Below are positions 1 through 14,200 of a DNA stretch of 64,000 bases, in pieces (position 1 is the stretch's first letter; every line of letters begins with the position of its first letter). The stretch lies in contig JAQFVV010012498.1 in NCBI GenBank assembly GCA_028023455.1, forward strand, positions 3,502,797 to 3,566,796. Direction: 5' to 3'. Below the pieces are notes generated by a model, which had not been told where the DNA came from, ran no database searches, and saw only the letters and a program-made list of their open reading frames with translations. Source of the stretch: Epiperipatus broadwayi (taxonomy: Eukaryota > Onychophora > Udeonychophora > Euonychophora > Peripatidae). Both the position numbers and the translations under genes were made by a program.

Positions 1-880
1 AAGGAAGAAAGCACTTCCTCTCCTGTTCATATTAGTCAGAGGGCATAAGACTTGTCAGATGCAAGCCGCCATAGGACTTCGATTATCGACTAGCTATTAT
101 CTTTCAATTTCATTGTATAGCTCATAATTTGTCAGCACCATTACCTCTCTGTTCCAGTAAAGCCTGCTCTGATGCTCGCAATTCGTGATGAAGTGATTTC
201 AATTAAAGTCAAATTCTCCCTTATATCTCAAAATAAGTTTTCCAATAAAGATTAAAATTATGCCTTAAAATACGTATATTGCTCTTTATGAATGAATTTG
301 TGAATGTGAAAATAAATCTCACATTTTGTCATAATAAAATTAGAGTAATAATTCCCTTTACTACTGAATACCTTTATCTGCCTTTTATTTCTTGTTGGGA
401 GCATAGACATAGACTTTAAAATATTGCATAATATTCATTGGCATATAATAAGGACCACCACTCGTATTATAATTATAAACTTTGTTTAAGGATTAGAATT
501 AATTAATTTAATCTTAATTTAAAATTCAAACAAAACAAATTATTATTATTAAATATTTTCTAAACACACTTGGTTTCTTAGTTCTTAATTCTTTTATAAT
601 TATTTTAATGTTAAAACTTGCTGTCTGTGTTGGCAATCTGAACATATACATATTATTTGATTTAAAATTATTTTTAGTCAGTTTATTATCAGATATTAAT
701 GTCAGTTCAGGGGTTTCTGATCCTCACCAACCGTTGATCTAGTTTCTTGGTGCATAGCACTGTGCTGTCAATTTAGATTTTTACTAATCTGAGCTGGTGA
801 GTTGGGTTTGAATTCAGTTTGAACTGACTGAGTTTGGATCTGACTTGTAGTTTTTTTTGGTGGGTTTTTTGACTGGTACA
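1..880 (+). repeat. LTR-like long direct repeat, left copy (truncated by window start)
   Basis: Seen: this block is repeated in the same orientation at 7849-8714 with high identity over its whole length, including the shared stretch with AATAAA near 242 (8083 in the other copy) and the shared end ACTGGTACA at 872-880 and 8706-8714. Inference: the pair could be the LTRs of one retroelement, because the repeats are about 1 kb, lie in the same direction, end in CA and surround a Gag-like frame on the same strand. The left end lies outside the window, so the TG start and target-site duplication cannot be tested. A plain segmental or interspersed duplication remains possible. Confidence 0.55.
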
Positions 881-920
881 TGGTTATGTATTTGGCATCC
901 AATGTGGTACATGGTTATGT
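874..920 (+). other. Short tandem duplication at the inner edge of the left repeat
   Basis: The 14-mer TGGTACATGGTTATGT occurs at 874-889 and again at 905-920. If 1-880 is an LTR, the TGG at 881-883 stands where a tRNA primer-binding site would begin, but I cannot match the following bases to a particular tRNA. Confidence 0.3.
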
Positions 921-2499
921 TTTCGGTCACCCAATCATTGGAGCTCAATTTATTAAACCCCACACATACTCTGGAGATAGTAATTATGATGTTAGTTACT
1001 CGGTCAACTGAGATCTCGATAAAGTAAATGTTTCATTAGAAAGTGATATTTTTGTAGAATGTTATATATATTTGAAGAAAAGTTATGCGATTTATAACGC
1101 ATAAACTGAAATGATTGAATGAATTAAAATGTCATTTTGTAATTCTCTTTCTTACAATTAAATGCTTTCAAGATTATTTTTTTAAAATGTCCGTCAGTAA
1201 AAGATTTAGTTAGAATAATTATTTAAATATATGTATAATTAATTATATGTGTACTACATCAGCATATATATTATACGTTTGTGTTATACGCGTTCATGAC
1301 AGTAGGAAAATTATCGTTAGAAAAGTAGTAAGAGCAGATCAAAGCAAGGGGTAAAATAAATGAAATATTTTGTCTGTGTCAAAATTAATTATATTCATCT
1401 CGGTTGTTATGATTTAAAATATCCAATATGATATCATGTTAAAAGTTTTAAATTTCAAAGTATTGCTTGCTAGCACATATATTAAATGTTCGCTCCGTAT
1501 TCTTAGTAGCCTCAAATTAGGTGAAGACCTTCAAACTGGAAATTATCTGTCAAGTGGTCTGATGCAGTGTGACATTATGCTTTAATGACAATAATTTCTA
1601 GAGTAACCTCAAAGCAGGTGAAGACCTTTTGTGTACACCAAGCAGCCAGATGTAGTTGGCAAAATGCTTAAATGGTTTACACGCTTTTATGCTAGCAAGA
1701 TTAAAAATGATATCAACAAATAAAAGTTCTTGTGTAATATTAATTTTGACATTTTTTTTCTTTGTGTGTGAAAGCCTCATGCTTAGTGAAAATAATATTT
1801 GAACTCCTATATTTAAACTCAGGTCAGGAATGCATCAGTTGTCCATAAATAATAAAAAACTCATCAATCAAATCATTTTATCAAACAAAATTAAGTCAGT
1901 CATATGTAGTTTGGGGGTCAGTGGGTTATTTCACATGCCCTATTGATCTCATTTTGCTCACTGGTGTCCATATAAATAAATTTGTCAGCAAATTTGATTG
2001 TCAGCACAGTAGTTGGTTAGTTGTCTAAATAATAAAAAAAACAAATGTGTCCAATACAGAGAATTACTTATAATACCTGCTAATATATATTGTCAAACTT
2101 AAAAATGTAGAATTTAATCGGAAAGATATAGAGGAATGTTTATAATCTAAGTGATAAGGTAAATTAAAAGGATTGGCTGATTCATTCTTCTCAGAGGGAT
2201 ATCTGAATTGGGTTTTATTAGTGGGATTGATAGTGCTGGGGGATTTTTTTTTCTTTCCGGGGCATTCAAGTCGTTCACTACTTTGGCTCCAGAGATTTTC
2301 AATCATCTAGCAACTTAGAGATAAATTTATGGAGTAGACCGCTGCTGACATTTTCTAAGAAATCCATTATATAGTTCTTTTAAGAACTCTTGATTTCTTA
2401 AGAATTTAATAAACTAGTCAAGATAGAAAAATGAACATTTGATAAAATTTATTATCATACACAAACAGAGGAAAATATGAAGCAATCTACAAGTGAGTC
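921..2499. other. Unassigned AT-rich stretch between the direct repeats
   Basis: No gene recognised. A short imperfect duplication is present: the segment ending CAGGTGAAGACCTT at 1601-1628 resembles one ending TAGGTGAAGACCTT at 1503-1532, about 97 bp away. The small minus frames here lack any domain signature. Confidence 0.4.
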
Positions 2500-2715
2500 C
2501 AGTAAAATGACCGTGGGGTAGACAACCAGCCGGTGCACCGCCCTTTCTCTGTCCCAAGCCACCAAGATGTGACCACGCCAGTTCCAGCCGCCCACGATGA
2601 TGACAAACGCTGCCTTACTAAATAAATGAAATCCTCACTACACAGCCAGTTGACTTGAAGCCCACTCAGAGTCCAGAGGAGAGGAATGAAGATGCAGACA
2701 TCGGATTATTTTAAG
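2500..2715 (+). pseudogene. GC-richer, coding-like island, unidentified
   Basis: Base composition here is far less AT-biased than its surroundings. On + it can be read as two overlapping frames: one from about 2518 with proline, histidine and aspartate residues (contains HRPFSVPSHQDVTTP), then a second that ends in a stop near 2713 (contains KPTQSPEERNEDAD). Such proline-rich and acidic tails are seen at the C-terminus of some retroelement polyproteins, which would fit the flanking direct repeats, but I see no catalytic motif. The two frames need a frameshift to join, so if coding it is broken. Confidence 0.2.
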
Positions 2716-3647
2716 AGACTTTATTAATATTGAAATAATTAACTTTGATATTTCCGATTAAATATATTATTATTTTTTTGTTATTATTATTACTCATTTA
2801 GAAAAAAAAGAGAGAGAGTCTCTCGCATATGTATATTCAATTTGCGGTTATTACGGGCATATATGATAAAGCTTTTACTTAAATCTTTTGAGTCAATTTT
2901 TCTATTTTAAATTCTAATATTTTCAACAAAGATTGCAATGAGATTCTTTGTTTTTTTTTTGTTTTTTTTTTGTTGTCGTTGTTGCTATACATTTTGCTCT
3001 TGTTGTTATTCCTGAAATTCATCATATATAAATATACATGTGTATATATATGCGTACATACGCTTATAATATTCGGTAAATATGATATCTCATGTTGAAT
3101 ATCTAAAAAAAAAAATGTGTTTAACCGTATATCCTTTTTAAGTTTTTTTTTTTTTTTGTCACTGCGGCACCTCATGATGGTGCAAGAAGGGATCGATTTA
3201 TTATAGATTCCCTGTAAGCCAGTCCTCTAATAACTTTATATTTAAAATAGTAATAAGTGTATAATTGTGCCACACATATATATATGTATAGGAATTTATC
3301 TATATATTAAAAAAAAGGTTTTAAAGTCATCAGTAAAAGCGTATGTCTGTATGACCAAGAATCTCATATCTGTATAGCAAATCACACAAAGGAAAATTTA
3401 TTTCTACTGGGTAAAAGGGTCTCAGACCACTTCCATTCTTTATGAAGTATCTTATTGTAAATAGCCTTAGGGGTTTATCTATTTTCGTAATCATTTAAAT
3501 TGTATTTATATATCTAAAAGCATCAAAAATATATGGATATGGGTTTGTAGTCATTAATTATTTAGTATTCTTTTTATTATATCATCATTAGTATGAAACG
3601 GTGGTGGGTATTTGGGATTAAATAAATAGTTAATCATAGTATTAAAC
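2716..3647. other. Unassigned AT-rich stretch with T and A runs
   Basis: Homopolymer tracts at about 2950-2980 and 3138-3160 and a short purine run followed by a palindromic AGAGAGTCTCTC near 2813-2825. Nothing coding recognised. Confidence 0.4.
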
Positions 3648-3917
3648 TTGTTTCGGTTTCGTATTATTATTTATATTGATAAAAATGTATTCTTTTCTTA
3701 TCAACCACGTACCTGTAATAATCATTTAACTTACCCATTTGAAGACCCTAGATATAGAGTGACTGAGCTAGCCACAAAGGGATATCGCTCTACCGGGGTG
3801 TTGAATCTTATTCTCATGTTTTGCTGGACATATGGTATTGCACATCCTTCTGGGAGGGGGAAAAATTCTTTTTTTTTATTCTTTTCTAGAAGTGGCGCGC
3901 AAAGGTCTATTTTGTAA
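3648..3917 (+). CDS. Unidentified 89-codon ORF
   Basis: The middle part (about 3735-3850) is less AT-rich than the surroundings and reads through residues such as FEDPRYRVTELATKGY without interruption, which may be a remnant of coding sequence of the flanking repeat-bounded element. No family recognised. The first and last thirds look like ordinary AT-rich DNA. Chance is a real alternative. Confidence 0.15.
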   Translation: MFRFRIIIYIDKNVFFSYQPRTCNNHLTYPFEDPRYRVTELATKGYRSTGVLNLILMFCWTYGIAHPSGRGKNSFFLFFSRSGAQRSIL

Positions 3918-4231
3918 ATAGATTTTTCAAAGGTGTGTACTTGTCATTGTTCTAAATATTCGGGCATTTAAATAAGATATCAACTAAAGGGTGTTTTTAA
4001 CTGGAAGAGTCCTGGCAATCCACTCTTTCTATCAGTTTAGCTGGAAGTACCAATATACATGAGCGTAGATAATCGGCTAAATTGGTATCCATTTCTTTTC
4101 CTGTTAAATCTTGTTCACTTCATGCTCAGTGCAAGATTAGGATTAGGAAATCCACAGGGGAGTTTTGGTCCAGTACAATATGTATAAATATTTGTATATC
4201 ACTAATCATCTGTATAATTTTTTTTCAGACA

Positions 4232-4258
4232 TGGGAGAACAGTTGAACAGAGGGAAAG
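4232..4258 (+). other. Possible short exon or duplicated Gag start
   Basis: A T-rich tract ending in CAG (4219-4229) precedes ATG GGA GAA CAG TTG AAC AGA GGG AAA, followed directly by GTAAGTAATG, a consensus splice donor. The nine residues MGEQLNRGK resemble MEEQLDKGL at the start of the Gag-like frame at 4556. This may be a duplicated 5' end of that gene or coincidence. Confidence 0.25.
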
Positions 4259-4555
4259 TAAGTAATGTTTGCTTCTTATCTTTAATAGTTTTTTCTAAAT
4301 AAAGTACATGTCTCATTCAAAAAATTTATAGAAAGAGCTAACCAAGAAAACATAGATAATTTAAAATTAAACTAAAAAAGGCAGATTACATAGATTGGGG
4401 GAATAATATGCAGCAGCTAATGAAGATAGGGACAATGGGACCAGTCGTCAGAGACCTAATTAAACGTACTGAAGAAAAAAAAATTATTTAAGTATACAGA
4501 GAGTGCCATAAGTTTGATTGACATTGTTTATTATATTATTTATTCACTTTCAAAG

Positions 4556-5649
4556 ATGGAAGAACAATTAGATAAAGGATTGTCTGATGATGGTGATGCA
4601 CCTTCAACCACCTCCAGTGAATGAGAGATCACTTTTAAAAATCAGATCAACAGAAAAAAGCACAACCATCAAAGCAGAAAGATGGCTAAAGACGATCACA
4701 ATGATCGAGAGACTTTTCATATGATCCTCAGAGAAATGAGAGAAGACAGGAAGTTGATGCTGATGATGATGGACAGGGATTTTAAGGCTTGAAGAAAAAT
4801 GAGGCATCCAAACCAACCTAAACCCAGAGATTGTAAAGCATCAACAGCAATAGACACTTACAAGGCCCCAAGAAGAGATGAAGATGATTAGACCACACTA
4901 AAAGAAGTTGTGGATAGTAAAGTGAGTCAAATCAAGAAACAGTTGCAGAAGCTGATCTAAATACAGACAGGGAAAAAGAAGATGTTCAGACCACTAGTAA
5001 GATAAAATCAAAAGTAGAAATGGAACAGACAATAAACTCCGAAATGAGTCTAAGGAACTTGCAGAGACCATCCCTTATATCTTCTGTAGAAATTCAAATT
5101 TTTAGGGGTGACCCAGGAGAAAAGCCCATAGATCATCTAGACAGCATTAAAGAATTTTTCTGTCTGCACTCTGTAGCAGAAAAGGAAAAGGTTATCCTAG
5201 CCAGCCACTACTTAAGAGAATCTGCCAAGGCATGGTGGAACCTATTAAAAAAACCACCTACCACGATCCAAGGATAAGAAAAAGCCATTTAAAAAAAATA
5301 TTGGAATGAAGAAAGGCAGGAGGGCACTTTGCATAGACTGAACACTCAGAAGTATCAAGAAAACTGCAGACAGGGATATGCAGCCTACTTCATCCAGCAA
5401 GTAACCACATTCAAATCCCTAACAGCCTTCAAATATGAGTACCAACACATCATTCGGACAATGAGACATCATTTACCCCCATGGATCCAAAGAATCATGA
5501 TTGGGATGTGCCCTATGTTAATAGAAAAGACCATAGACTTTTTGACTGCAATAGATTATGGGAACTTGACACCAACCAGAAAAGACCAAGACTATGACCA
5601 TTATCAAAAGTTAAAACCATATCTGCCACCTGATCCAGGGAAACAATAA
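4556..5649 (+). pseudogene. Gag-like retroelement pseudogene
   Basis: Gag packages the RNA of LTR retrotransposons in cytoplasmic particles. The clear part is one reading frame (first base 4921 or 5020) running to the stop at 5648. It contains the pattern of the retrotransposon Gag family (PF03732-like): an F-R-G-D-P-G-E-K-P segment at about 5101-5127, then residues around FF..HSVAEKEK, and the hallmark LRESAKAWWNLL at about 5209-5244, followed by a basic helix-rich part. It is interrupted by TAA at 5275-5277 and a second TAA about 15 bases on. The 4556-4920 part, starting MEEQLDKG, lies in another frame with stops and is rich in charged residues. No zinc knuckle, protease or polymerase follows; an (AT)n array begins 20 bases after the stop. 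Family assignment is by motif memory, Ty3/gypsy-like being most likely. It lies between the LTR-like repeats, on the same strand. Confidence 0.6.
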
Positions 5650-5666
5650 GACAAACATTAAATGAC

Positions 5667-5668
<2 letters not shown>

Positions 5669-5751
<83 letters not shown>
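5669..5751. repeat. (AT)n microsatellite
   Basis: About 82 bp of uninterrupted AT, just downstream of the Gag-like stop codon. Flanks are not inverted copies of each other. Confidence 0.95.
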
Positions 5752-7619
<1,868 letters not shown>

Positions 7620-8714
7620 TGATTGGGGCATAATTAATATGATTTACAAATACTTTAAAATAGTTTTCATTAAAAGCTCATTTGACTTTAATTAATTGAT
7701 CAAGTCATCACGTAGAGCATTCTATATGGGTTTTAGTATTCAAACGATGACTATCAAGTCATCATCTTCAAACATTGCAGACATAGGGCAATCTTTCGCT
7801 CCATTAGGCTGGTCGGTGATCATATTTCTGTTATTTAAATTATCGAGAAAGAAAGGACTTCCTCTCCTATTCATAGTAGGCAAAAGGCATAAGACTTGTC
7901 AGACGCAAGCCACCATAGGACTTCGATTATCGACTAGCTATTATCTTTCAATTTCATTTTATAGCTCATAATTCGTCAGCATCATTGCCTCTCTGTTCCG
8001 GTAAAGCCTGCTCTGATGCTCGTAATTCGTGATGAAGTGATTTAAATTAAAGTCCAACAAATTCTCAGCAAATAAGTTTTCCAATAAAGATTAAAGTTAT
8101 GCCCTAAAATACATATCGTGCTATTCATGAATGGATTTGTGAATGTGAGAATAAATCTCACATTCTTCTATATAAAATAATAATCTTAATTTCCTTTACA
8201 ACTGAATACCTTTATCTGCCTTTATTTTTTTGTTGGGGGCATAGACATAGACTTTCAAATATTGCGTACTACTCATTGGCATATAATAAGGACTGCCACT
8301 CTTATAATCAATAAACTTTGTTTAAGGACTAGAATTAATTAATATAATCATTATTTAAAATTCAAACAAAACAGACTATTATTATTAAATATTTTCTAAA
8401 CACACTTGGTTTTTTAAGTCTTTTTATTCATAATTATTTTAATGTTAATGCTCACTGTCTGTATTGGCAACCCGAACATATACATATGATTCGATTTAAA
8501 ATTATTTTTAGTCAGTTTATTATCAGATATTAATGTCAGTTCAGGGGTCTCTGATCATTAACAACCATTGAGCTAGTTTCTTGGCGCATAGCACTGTGCC
8601 ATTGATTTAGATTTCTACTAATCTGAGCTGTTGAGTTGGGTTTGAATTCAGTTTTGAACCGCCTGAGTTTGGATCCGACTTGCAGTTTAGGTGGTGGGTT
8701 TTTCAACTGGTACA
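7620..8714 (+). repeat. LTR-like long direct repeat, right copy
   Basis: Homology with 1-880 is visible from 7849 to 8714. The 7620-7848 part cannot be compared because the left copy is cut by the window edge. A start at TG (7620) after a purine tract and an end at CA (8714) would give a ~1.1 kb LTR; the start is a guess, the end is well supported because similarity stops there in both copies. The ORF on + at 7696-7971 and the minus ORF at 8536-8856 cross or sit in the repeat without domain motifs and are taken as chance. Confidence 0.55.
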
Positions 8715-10044
8715 CTACTAATGTTATTATTTGTAGCAAGTTGAGCAGTTTTAGGGCAATCCGAGTCTTTGGAGACTGAAATAATGACCCATTCACACCT
8801 TTTTCCTTTATTAATATTTTGATAGGGGCCACAGAGTATACAGGTAAACCTATCATAAACCAGTTTTCTATCCTTTTATATTAAATGCTTATCTAGCATT
8901 AGTGTACATCTTAGTCTAGGTTAACATGCTAACCTGCATATCTCTGAGCCTAATTACATGCTCGATTTAAATAGATTATGATTATCATAATACAGACTTT
9001 AAAGTTGTCATGCTTGAGCAGCACTTTATCTTCTGGGCAATTGATTCTATGGTTAGTAAATTAGATGCTTAAAAGTTTTTTCCACAAGCTGTATTGCTTC
9101 TAATAAATGTTTAAAAATCACTTCTCATAATGCTTTCATAATACTTTAATTAAAATATGAGTCTCCTTAAAATATATAAAAACAGTTATAATAAATTGAG
9201 ATACTGCCAAATCTCTTTGCCCTCATTATAACATTTATCTGACAACCAATCATATGTCATGATAGCTGTCCAAATAACAACCAAACCTAAATACATGACA
9301 AAGATTTAATGAGAAAAGGGAAGCCACACACTTTTCTGTACTTTTCTTATTATATATCTAAGCCAGTCATAAGTATTTAGGTCTGAATTTATTTTAATTT
9401 TCAACTATCTGCCCTTTGCAAATTAAAATATTAAAAACAATTATAGTACAACTATATATTACATAAATATTCTTACATAATATATAATAATAGTAATAAA
9501 ATTAATAATTATCATTATTTTAAAATACTCTAAAAGCATTCACTTAATAAATTCAAATAATTTATTTAATATATTTAATATCTATTTATTTGTGCAAAAA
9601 ATACAAATAAAACATATCGACACATAAAAAATATAATATATTTTAATATTAATAAATTAAATTAAAGTGGCACTGAAGAAGATTGCAAGACAGTTGAAAT
9701 GTAAGATTGTGTAGGCATATATGTACAACAATACGTTTTTTTCTAAAAAGTGTTCAAAGTAGAGTGGATAAATTGCATGTATGTTACTTTAAATTTCAAA
9801 GATTTTAATTGTCTATCCTTTTTTTAAACTAATGCTTTCATCTGAAGTAATTTTTAATCTACCAATTTCAAACTATAAGACTTTTTTTTTAATAAAATGA
9901 TAATTTAAACCCTTTTCTATATCTTTCTCTACAGTTTTTTTAAAGAAAAATTTTATTCTTAAATCCATTCAATTATAATTTAGAGGAATACTTTTATTGT
10001 AAATGAATATATTTATAATTAATATCATCACAAATATTTGATAA
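8715..10044. other. Unassigned AT-rich stretch
   Basis: No gene, RNA or element recognised. A near-palindrome AGGTTAACATGCTAACCT lies at about 8919-8936. Confidence 0.5.
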
Positions 10045-10059
10045 ATGTCTATTATTTTA

Positions 10060-10100
<41 letters not shown>

Positions 10101-10115
10101 TAAAATAATAGACAT
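10045..10115. repeat. (AT)n-centred perfect palindrome 1
   Basis: Arms 10045-10066 and 10094-10115 are perfect reverse complements (22 bp beginning ATGTCTATTATTTT) around an AT run. It abuts the next palindrome without a gap. Confidence 0.95.
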
Positions 10116-10132
10116 AGTATAGACAATATACT

Positions 10133-10178
<46 letters not shown>

Positions 10179-10195
10179 AGTATATTGTCTATACT
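10116..10195. repeat. (AT)n-centred perfect palindrome 2
   Basis: 80 bp, perfectly self-complementary. Arms begin AGTATAGACAATATACTTG and enclose about 40 bp of AT. It starts on the base after palindrome 1 ends. Confidence 0.95.
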
Positions 10196-10199
10196 GGAA

Positions 10200-10580
10200 T
10201 AAATATAATTAGAAAAGATTTGAACTCAAGACTTTCAAGCTCCCTACAGCTATCAACTTCATCTTATACAACTGATACACATAACCACATACCTGTGAAG
10301 AAGATAAATGACATCTAATATACATATTTCATGCAAAACCAGTACTCATAAATTGGTCCAGATCATCATATTCTATATACATACACAATCAGTTCTCAGT
10401 TTATATTAAAATAGCAAATCTTGAAACATTAATAGACATGTTTCAATTGTCTCCACCCTGCAACTTTTCAGCCATCTATATTATTGAAACCCTGATGATA
10501 GAGATCAAATCCCTTGTTTATGACAACATTATTGTCATACCCATATTGTATAGGAACTTCTTGTGACCATTTAATTACAC
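10200..10580 (-). repeat. Interspersed repeat family 1, copy a
   Basis: Matches copies at 10860-11212, 39181-39334, 41356-41710 and 49686-50010. I assign the minus strand because there the end near 10217 reads like the second half of a tRNA: an A-box-like GGATAGCTG, then GGGAGCTTGAAAGTC and a B-box-like GAGTTCAAATC. This resembles a tRNA-derived SINE, but the shared body lies upstream of the tRNA-like part rather than downstream as in a usual SINE, so a MITE or other non-autonomous element is possible. The family body includes CCAGATCATC near 10360 and CATCCATAT-type sequence near 10475. Confidence 0.6.
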
Positions 10581-10690
10581 AGTAGAAGGATGGGAAAAAT
10601 ACATGCTGAATAAGGATGGTAAAAATACATGCTGGATATATAATATTTAACTATAAGTATATTGTATATAGTGAATTTAATGCAATTAAA

Positions 10691-10755
10691 AGGTATTTGA
10701 ACTCAAGAGTTTTAGGCTCCCTACAGATATTGATTCCATCTTATACAAGTGATAA
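10691..10755 (-). repeat. Interspersed repeat family 1, partial copy b
   Basis: Only the tRNA-like end is present (ATTTGAACTCAAGAG, then GGCTCCCTACAG, then CATCTTATACAAGTG), in the same orientation as copy a. Confidence 0.5.
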
Positions 10756-10859
10756 TATACTTATTTGTAGTTAAGTATTACATAATGAACATATATTCTT
10801 CCCATCCTTCTTCTGTGTATTTTAATGGACATATTAAGATCCTATATATAAAAAGTCAG

Positions 10860-11212
10860 AGTGATATAAAATGAACATAGGTATAACAATAATGCTGGCA
10901 TCAACAAGAGTGTTAAATGTTCCATCATCAGATTTTCAATGATATGGATGGCTGAAGAATTGGAGGGTGAAGAAAATTGAAGTAAGCTAAACACTTATAT
11001 ATATATATATATGTGTGTGTGTTTGTTTGTTTGTGTGTGTGTGTGTGTGTATGTTTGCGTGTGCATGGGTGTGTAATAGATGCTGATCTGGACCAATTGA
11101 TGAGTGCTGGTTCATCAAGAAATAAATATAACTAGGGATCATTTATCTTTTTCACATGTATATGATCATGTGTAACAGTTGTATAAGATGGAATGGATCA
11201 GCTTTAGGGAGC
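10860..11212 (+). repeat. Interspersed repeat family 1, copy c (inverted relative to a)
   Basis: Reverse-complement match to copy a: GATGATGGAAC-type segment at about 10920, CAATGATATGGATGGCTGAAG at about 10937, GATCTGGACCAATTGATGAG at about 11083 and the tRNA-like end at about 11170-11212. An AT and GT microsatellite is inserted in the middle. Copies a and c together form a fold-back of about 1 kb. Confidence 0.6.
10996..11062. repeat. (AT)n/(GT)n microsatellite
   Basis: A short AT run followed by GTGTGTGTTTGTTTG and a longer GT run, lying inside family-1 copy c. Confidence 0.85.
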
Positions 11213-11215
11213 TTG

Positions 11216-14200
11216 AAATGCATTTATATATTATCATATTTTTTTCATATACACATATCCAGGACAACATATTAAAAACTATAAAAATATTACTTTATCA
11301 TTAGTAATTAAATTGTAGAACCAACATTTAATTTTGGATGTAATTTTTTATATATAAAGTTCCTTGTATTTTCTGTTTTATTTTAGCAAAATATATTTTT
11401 GTCTCTCCTATAAATGTAGTTTATTATATTTCCTGAATTACATTTATATATTTTTTTATTTGATAAATCATTCAAATCTTATTTATTTTTATCATTTCAA
11501 TTTTATTATTAATATATTACGAAGTATTTCCGCAGATTGAAAAACTGTATATAATAGTTATTTACCATTATATTTATTATTTTTATTAGTGTATATATAT
11601 ATATATATTATAAATGATAAATATTCTAAAACATATAAACAGTGAAAATGAAGCAACATTGTCTCAAAATGTCAATATTTCCTTGATAGATGAGACAAAA
11701 TGAAAAGAAAAACTAATAAATAAAGACTGCCAAAACACAAAGGTCAAACAAGTGCTGTTCACTGAATAGTTTGTATATTTGGGTAATCATTAATATAATA
11801 GAAAATAATACAACTAAGCAGAGCTAACTAGCCTACAAATGCCTCATTGATTTGGGCAATCACATATAGTAAATAAAATCATGAAACAAATGTTTTTTTT
11901 TTCCCCACTTATGAATTAAATATTTGGTCAAACTAAATATACTTCATAAATGTTGTATTTAGGCAAATAAAATGTATAACTAAAAATAGACAAACAACTA
12001 TGTTGATACATCAATCATTCTATGTCAATTTATATTTATATTTAAAATAGTCTGATGAATTTGTAAAGTACCAATGGTCCATAATAAGAACACCTGTTTG
12101 GCAAAGAAGATAAAGTTCTAATAAATAATATTTTACTTGCTAATTAGCTATACTATGGGATATGCACTTGAATATTTTAAGTATAAATAAATTGTATAAT
12201 AAAGTATTGTTATAATGATTATGCAATAGGCAAATCAAAGTACTTAAGTTAATAAGAAGTGGCTAAGACAAATAACATAGTTCTAATTTACCAACTGCAA
12301 TGTAATATATATATATTCTAACCTCCCCCCACGCGTTCTCACCCCAAAATATACTGTTTATTACGAATATTACGGGTTCTAGCTCAGTTAACAAATAAAT
12401 AAATGAAATATTCAGCATTAATTAAAATGATTACTAGCTCTAATTTTAAAATACAAATACGGTTCAATTTTAAAATGAATTAACAAATATTTACTATTTT
12501 CATGAGACCTGGAGTGACAATACGGGGAACGAGATAGACTACATTGAGACATTATCCACACGATACTACCTCAATGGCATAAGAACACTATTCCCCCTTT
12601 TTACTATACCAAATAACTAACTCATAGTATTCTTACGACTTTCTGAGCTCTATTCACTACGATTAAAATAATAATCATATCTTAATCTTCTTTATAACAA
12701 GAATCTAGCTCAATTAAATAAAATGAAGCAAAATAAAATAAAATCTCAGGTTCATAAATTGTATTCTAACTGATTTAAAATTACGGTAGTAAAATATGAA
12801 AAGGGAATTTTATGTCATAATCTACTACACAGCAACTAATAATAATAAAAATAATAATAACAATAATAAATATAATATAATCTTCTTTCGTCCTAAATGA
12901 AATAAATAAATACGTACGTGGTAGTATTTTAATAATCTGACAACAGAATACGTGTGGCAACATTAGCATATAATTTAATGTAATATTGTGGCAACCGATT
13001 TATGACCAATAAATAATATAAAATTATGATCATTTAATTTTAACATACCAATAAATTCTCAAAATTCTTATAACACTTTTATGTTTACCTTCTGTGCAAA
13101 ATTTATATGTCTGTTTCAATTATAAATGTATCGTGATTTCATGCATCCATGTGGAGAAATAACAACTCGGACACAAAAAACTTTAGAACAAATTAAAACA
13201 AAGTTTATTAACAACATAAATAAATTAACAATATTTTACACTATATACATTGGATATCCCTTACTTTCATATCTCAACTTAGTTTATTAATTTATAAAAT
13301 GAAATCAAAATATTATTTACTTTTCCTAGTTAAATCTTATTTTTTAACACTTAAGAAAATACAGTATTATTACTTGATTTATTATTATGGTTAGCTTATT
13401 ACAAAATGCATTTGTTATATGATTATCACAAACACTTTGCATCCCTAATGTTATTAAAATTATATTTTTTTTTTTACAAAATTTACATTCGTAGTGAAAT
13501 TCTACAAAACAATAAAATTTTAGTTTTATATTGGTTGTATGGAATCTTACAAAGTCAAAACATTGTTCTACATTCGGTATTATGTTTTTATTATTCATTA
13601 TCCGATGTTTATTAATCCTAATATTCTCATTCAAGCCTTACTTCGGATGATATAATTACAACTATTAATATACCATGCACAAGTATATGTTTATTATACC
13701 TTATTGAACTATTTTCTTAATAAATATGCAATACTTATTTTCTAAATATTATTAAAAAAAATTCATTCAAATTTTATTATCACTTTTAAAATACTTGGTT
13801 TAGATTTCTTTTCAAAAAATCTTATATTCATTTCTGAATTAATTTTACAATGTATTATATGATTCTTTCTCTCTTTATGATATTTTGGACTTTCAATTTT
13901 AAAGTTACACAATTCTATACATTCCAGCAAATAAACTATTCTTACATAAACGATAACATATCTTCAGTTCTATTTTATTCATTATTTCTTTGAAAATATC
14001 TTTCTGACTGATGCAGATTCACGAAATAAGGATAGCGAAGATAGATGCATAGGATCAAAATACAACTAGAATATTACTCGTCATATACCTTTACAATCAT
14101 GGCACAGTGAATTAAAAGACACTATAGAGGAGTGACCTTTATCTGTCTACCAACCTCTATTATAGGAACTATGTTAAAGCTATTTCTTCAGCTTTATTAT

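Noticed and set aside
4604-4816. Minus ORF opposite the Gag-like pseudogene
   Set aside because: Shadow of the charged Gag-like region on +; no motif of its own.
8536-8856. 106-codon minus ORF
   Set aside because: It crosses the end of the LTR-like repeat at 8714, so it joins two unrelated sequences, and it has no domain signature.
10217-10260. Functional tRNA gene on minus
   Set aside because: The tRNA-like end of family 1 lacks an acceptor stem and proper arms, and several diverged copies exist, so it is a repeat.
13344-13634. Overlapping ORFs on both strands
   Set aside because: Short, AT-driven (rich in I, N, K, F, Y), without motif; expected by chance in such DNA.
14005-14035. CTGATGC followed by CGAAA as a hammerhead ribozyme
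   Set aside because: The invariant A of CUGANGA is C and no supporting stems are visible.
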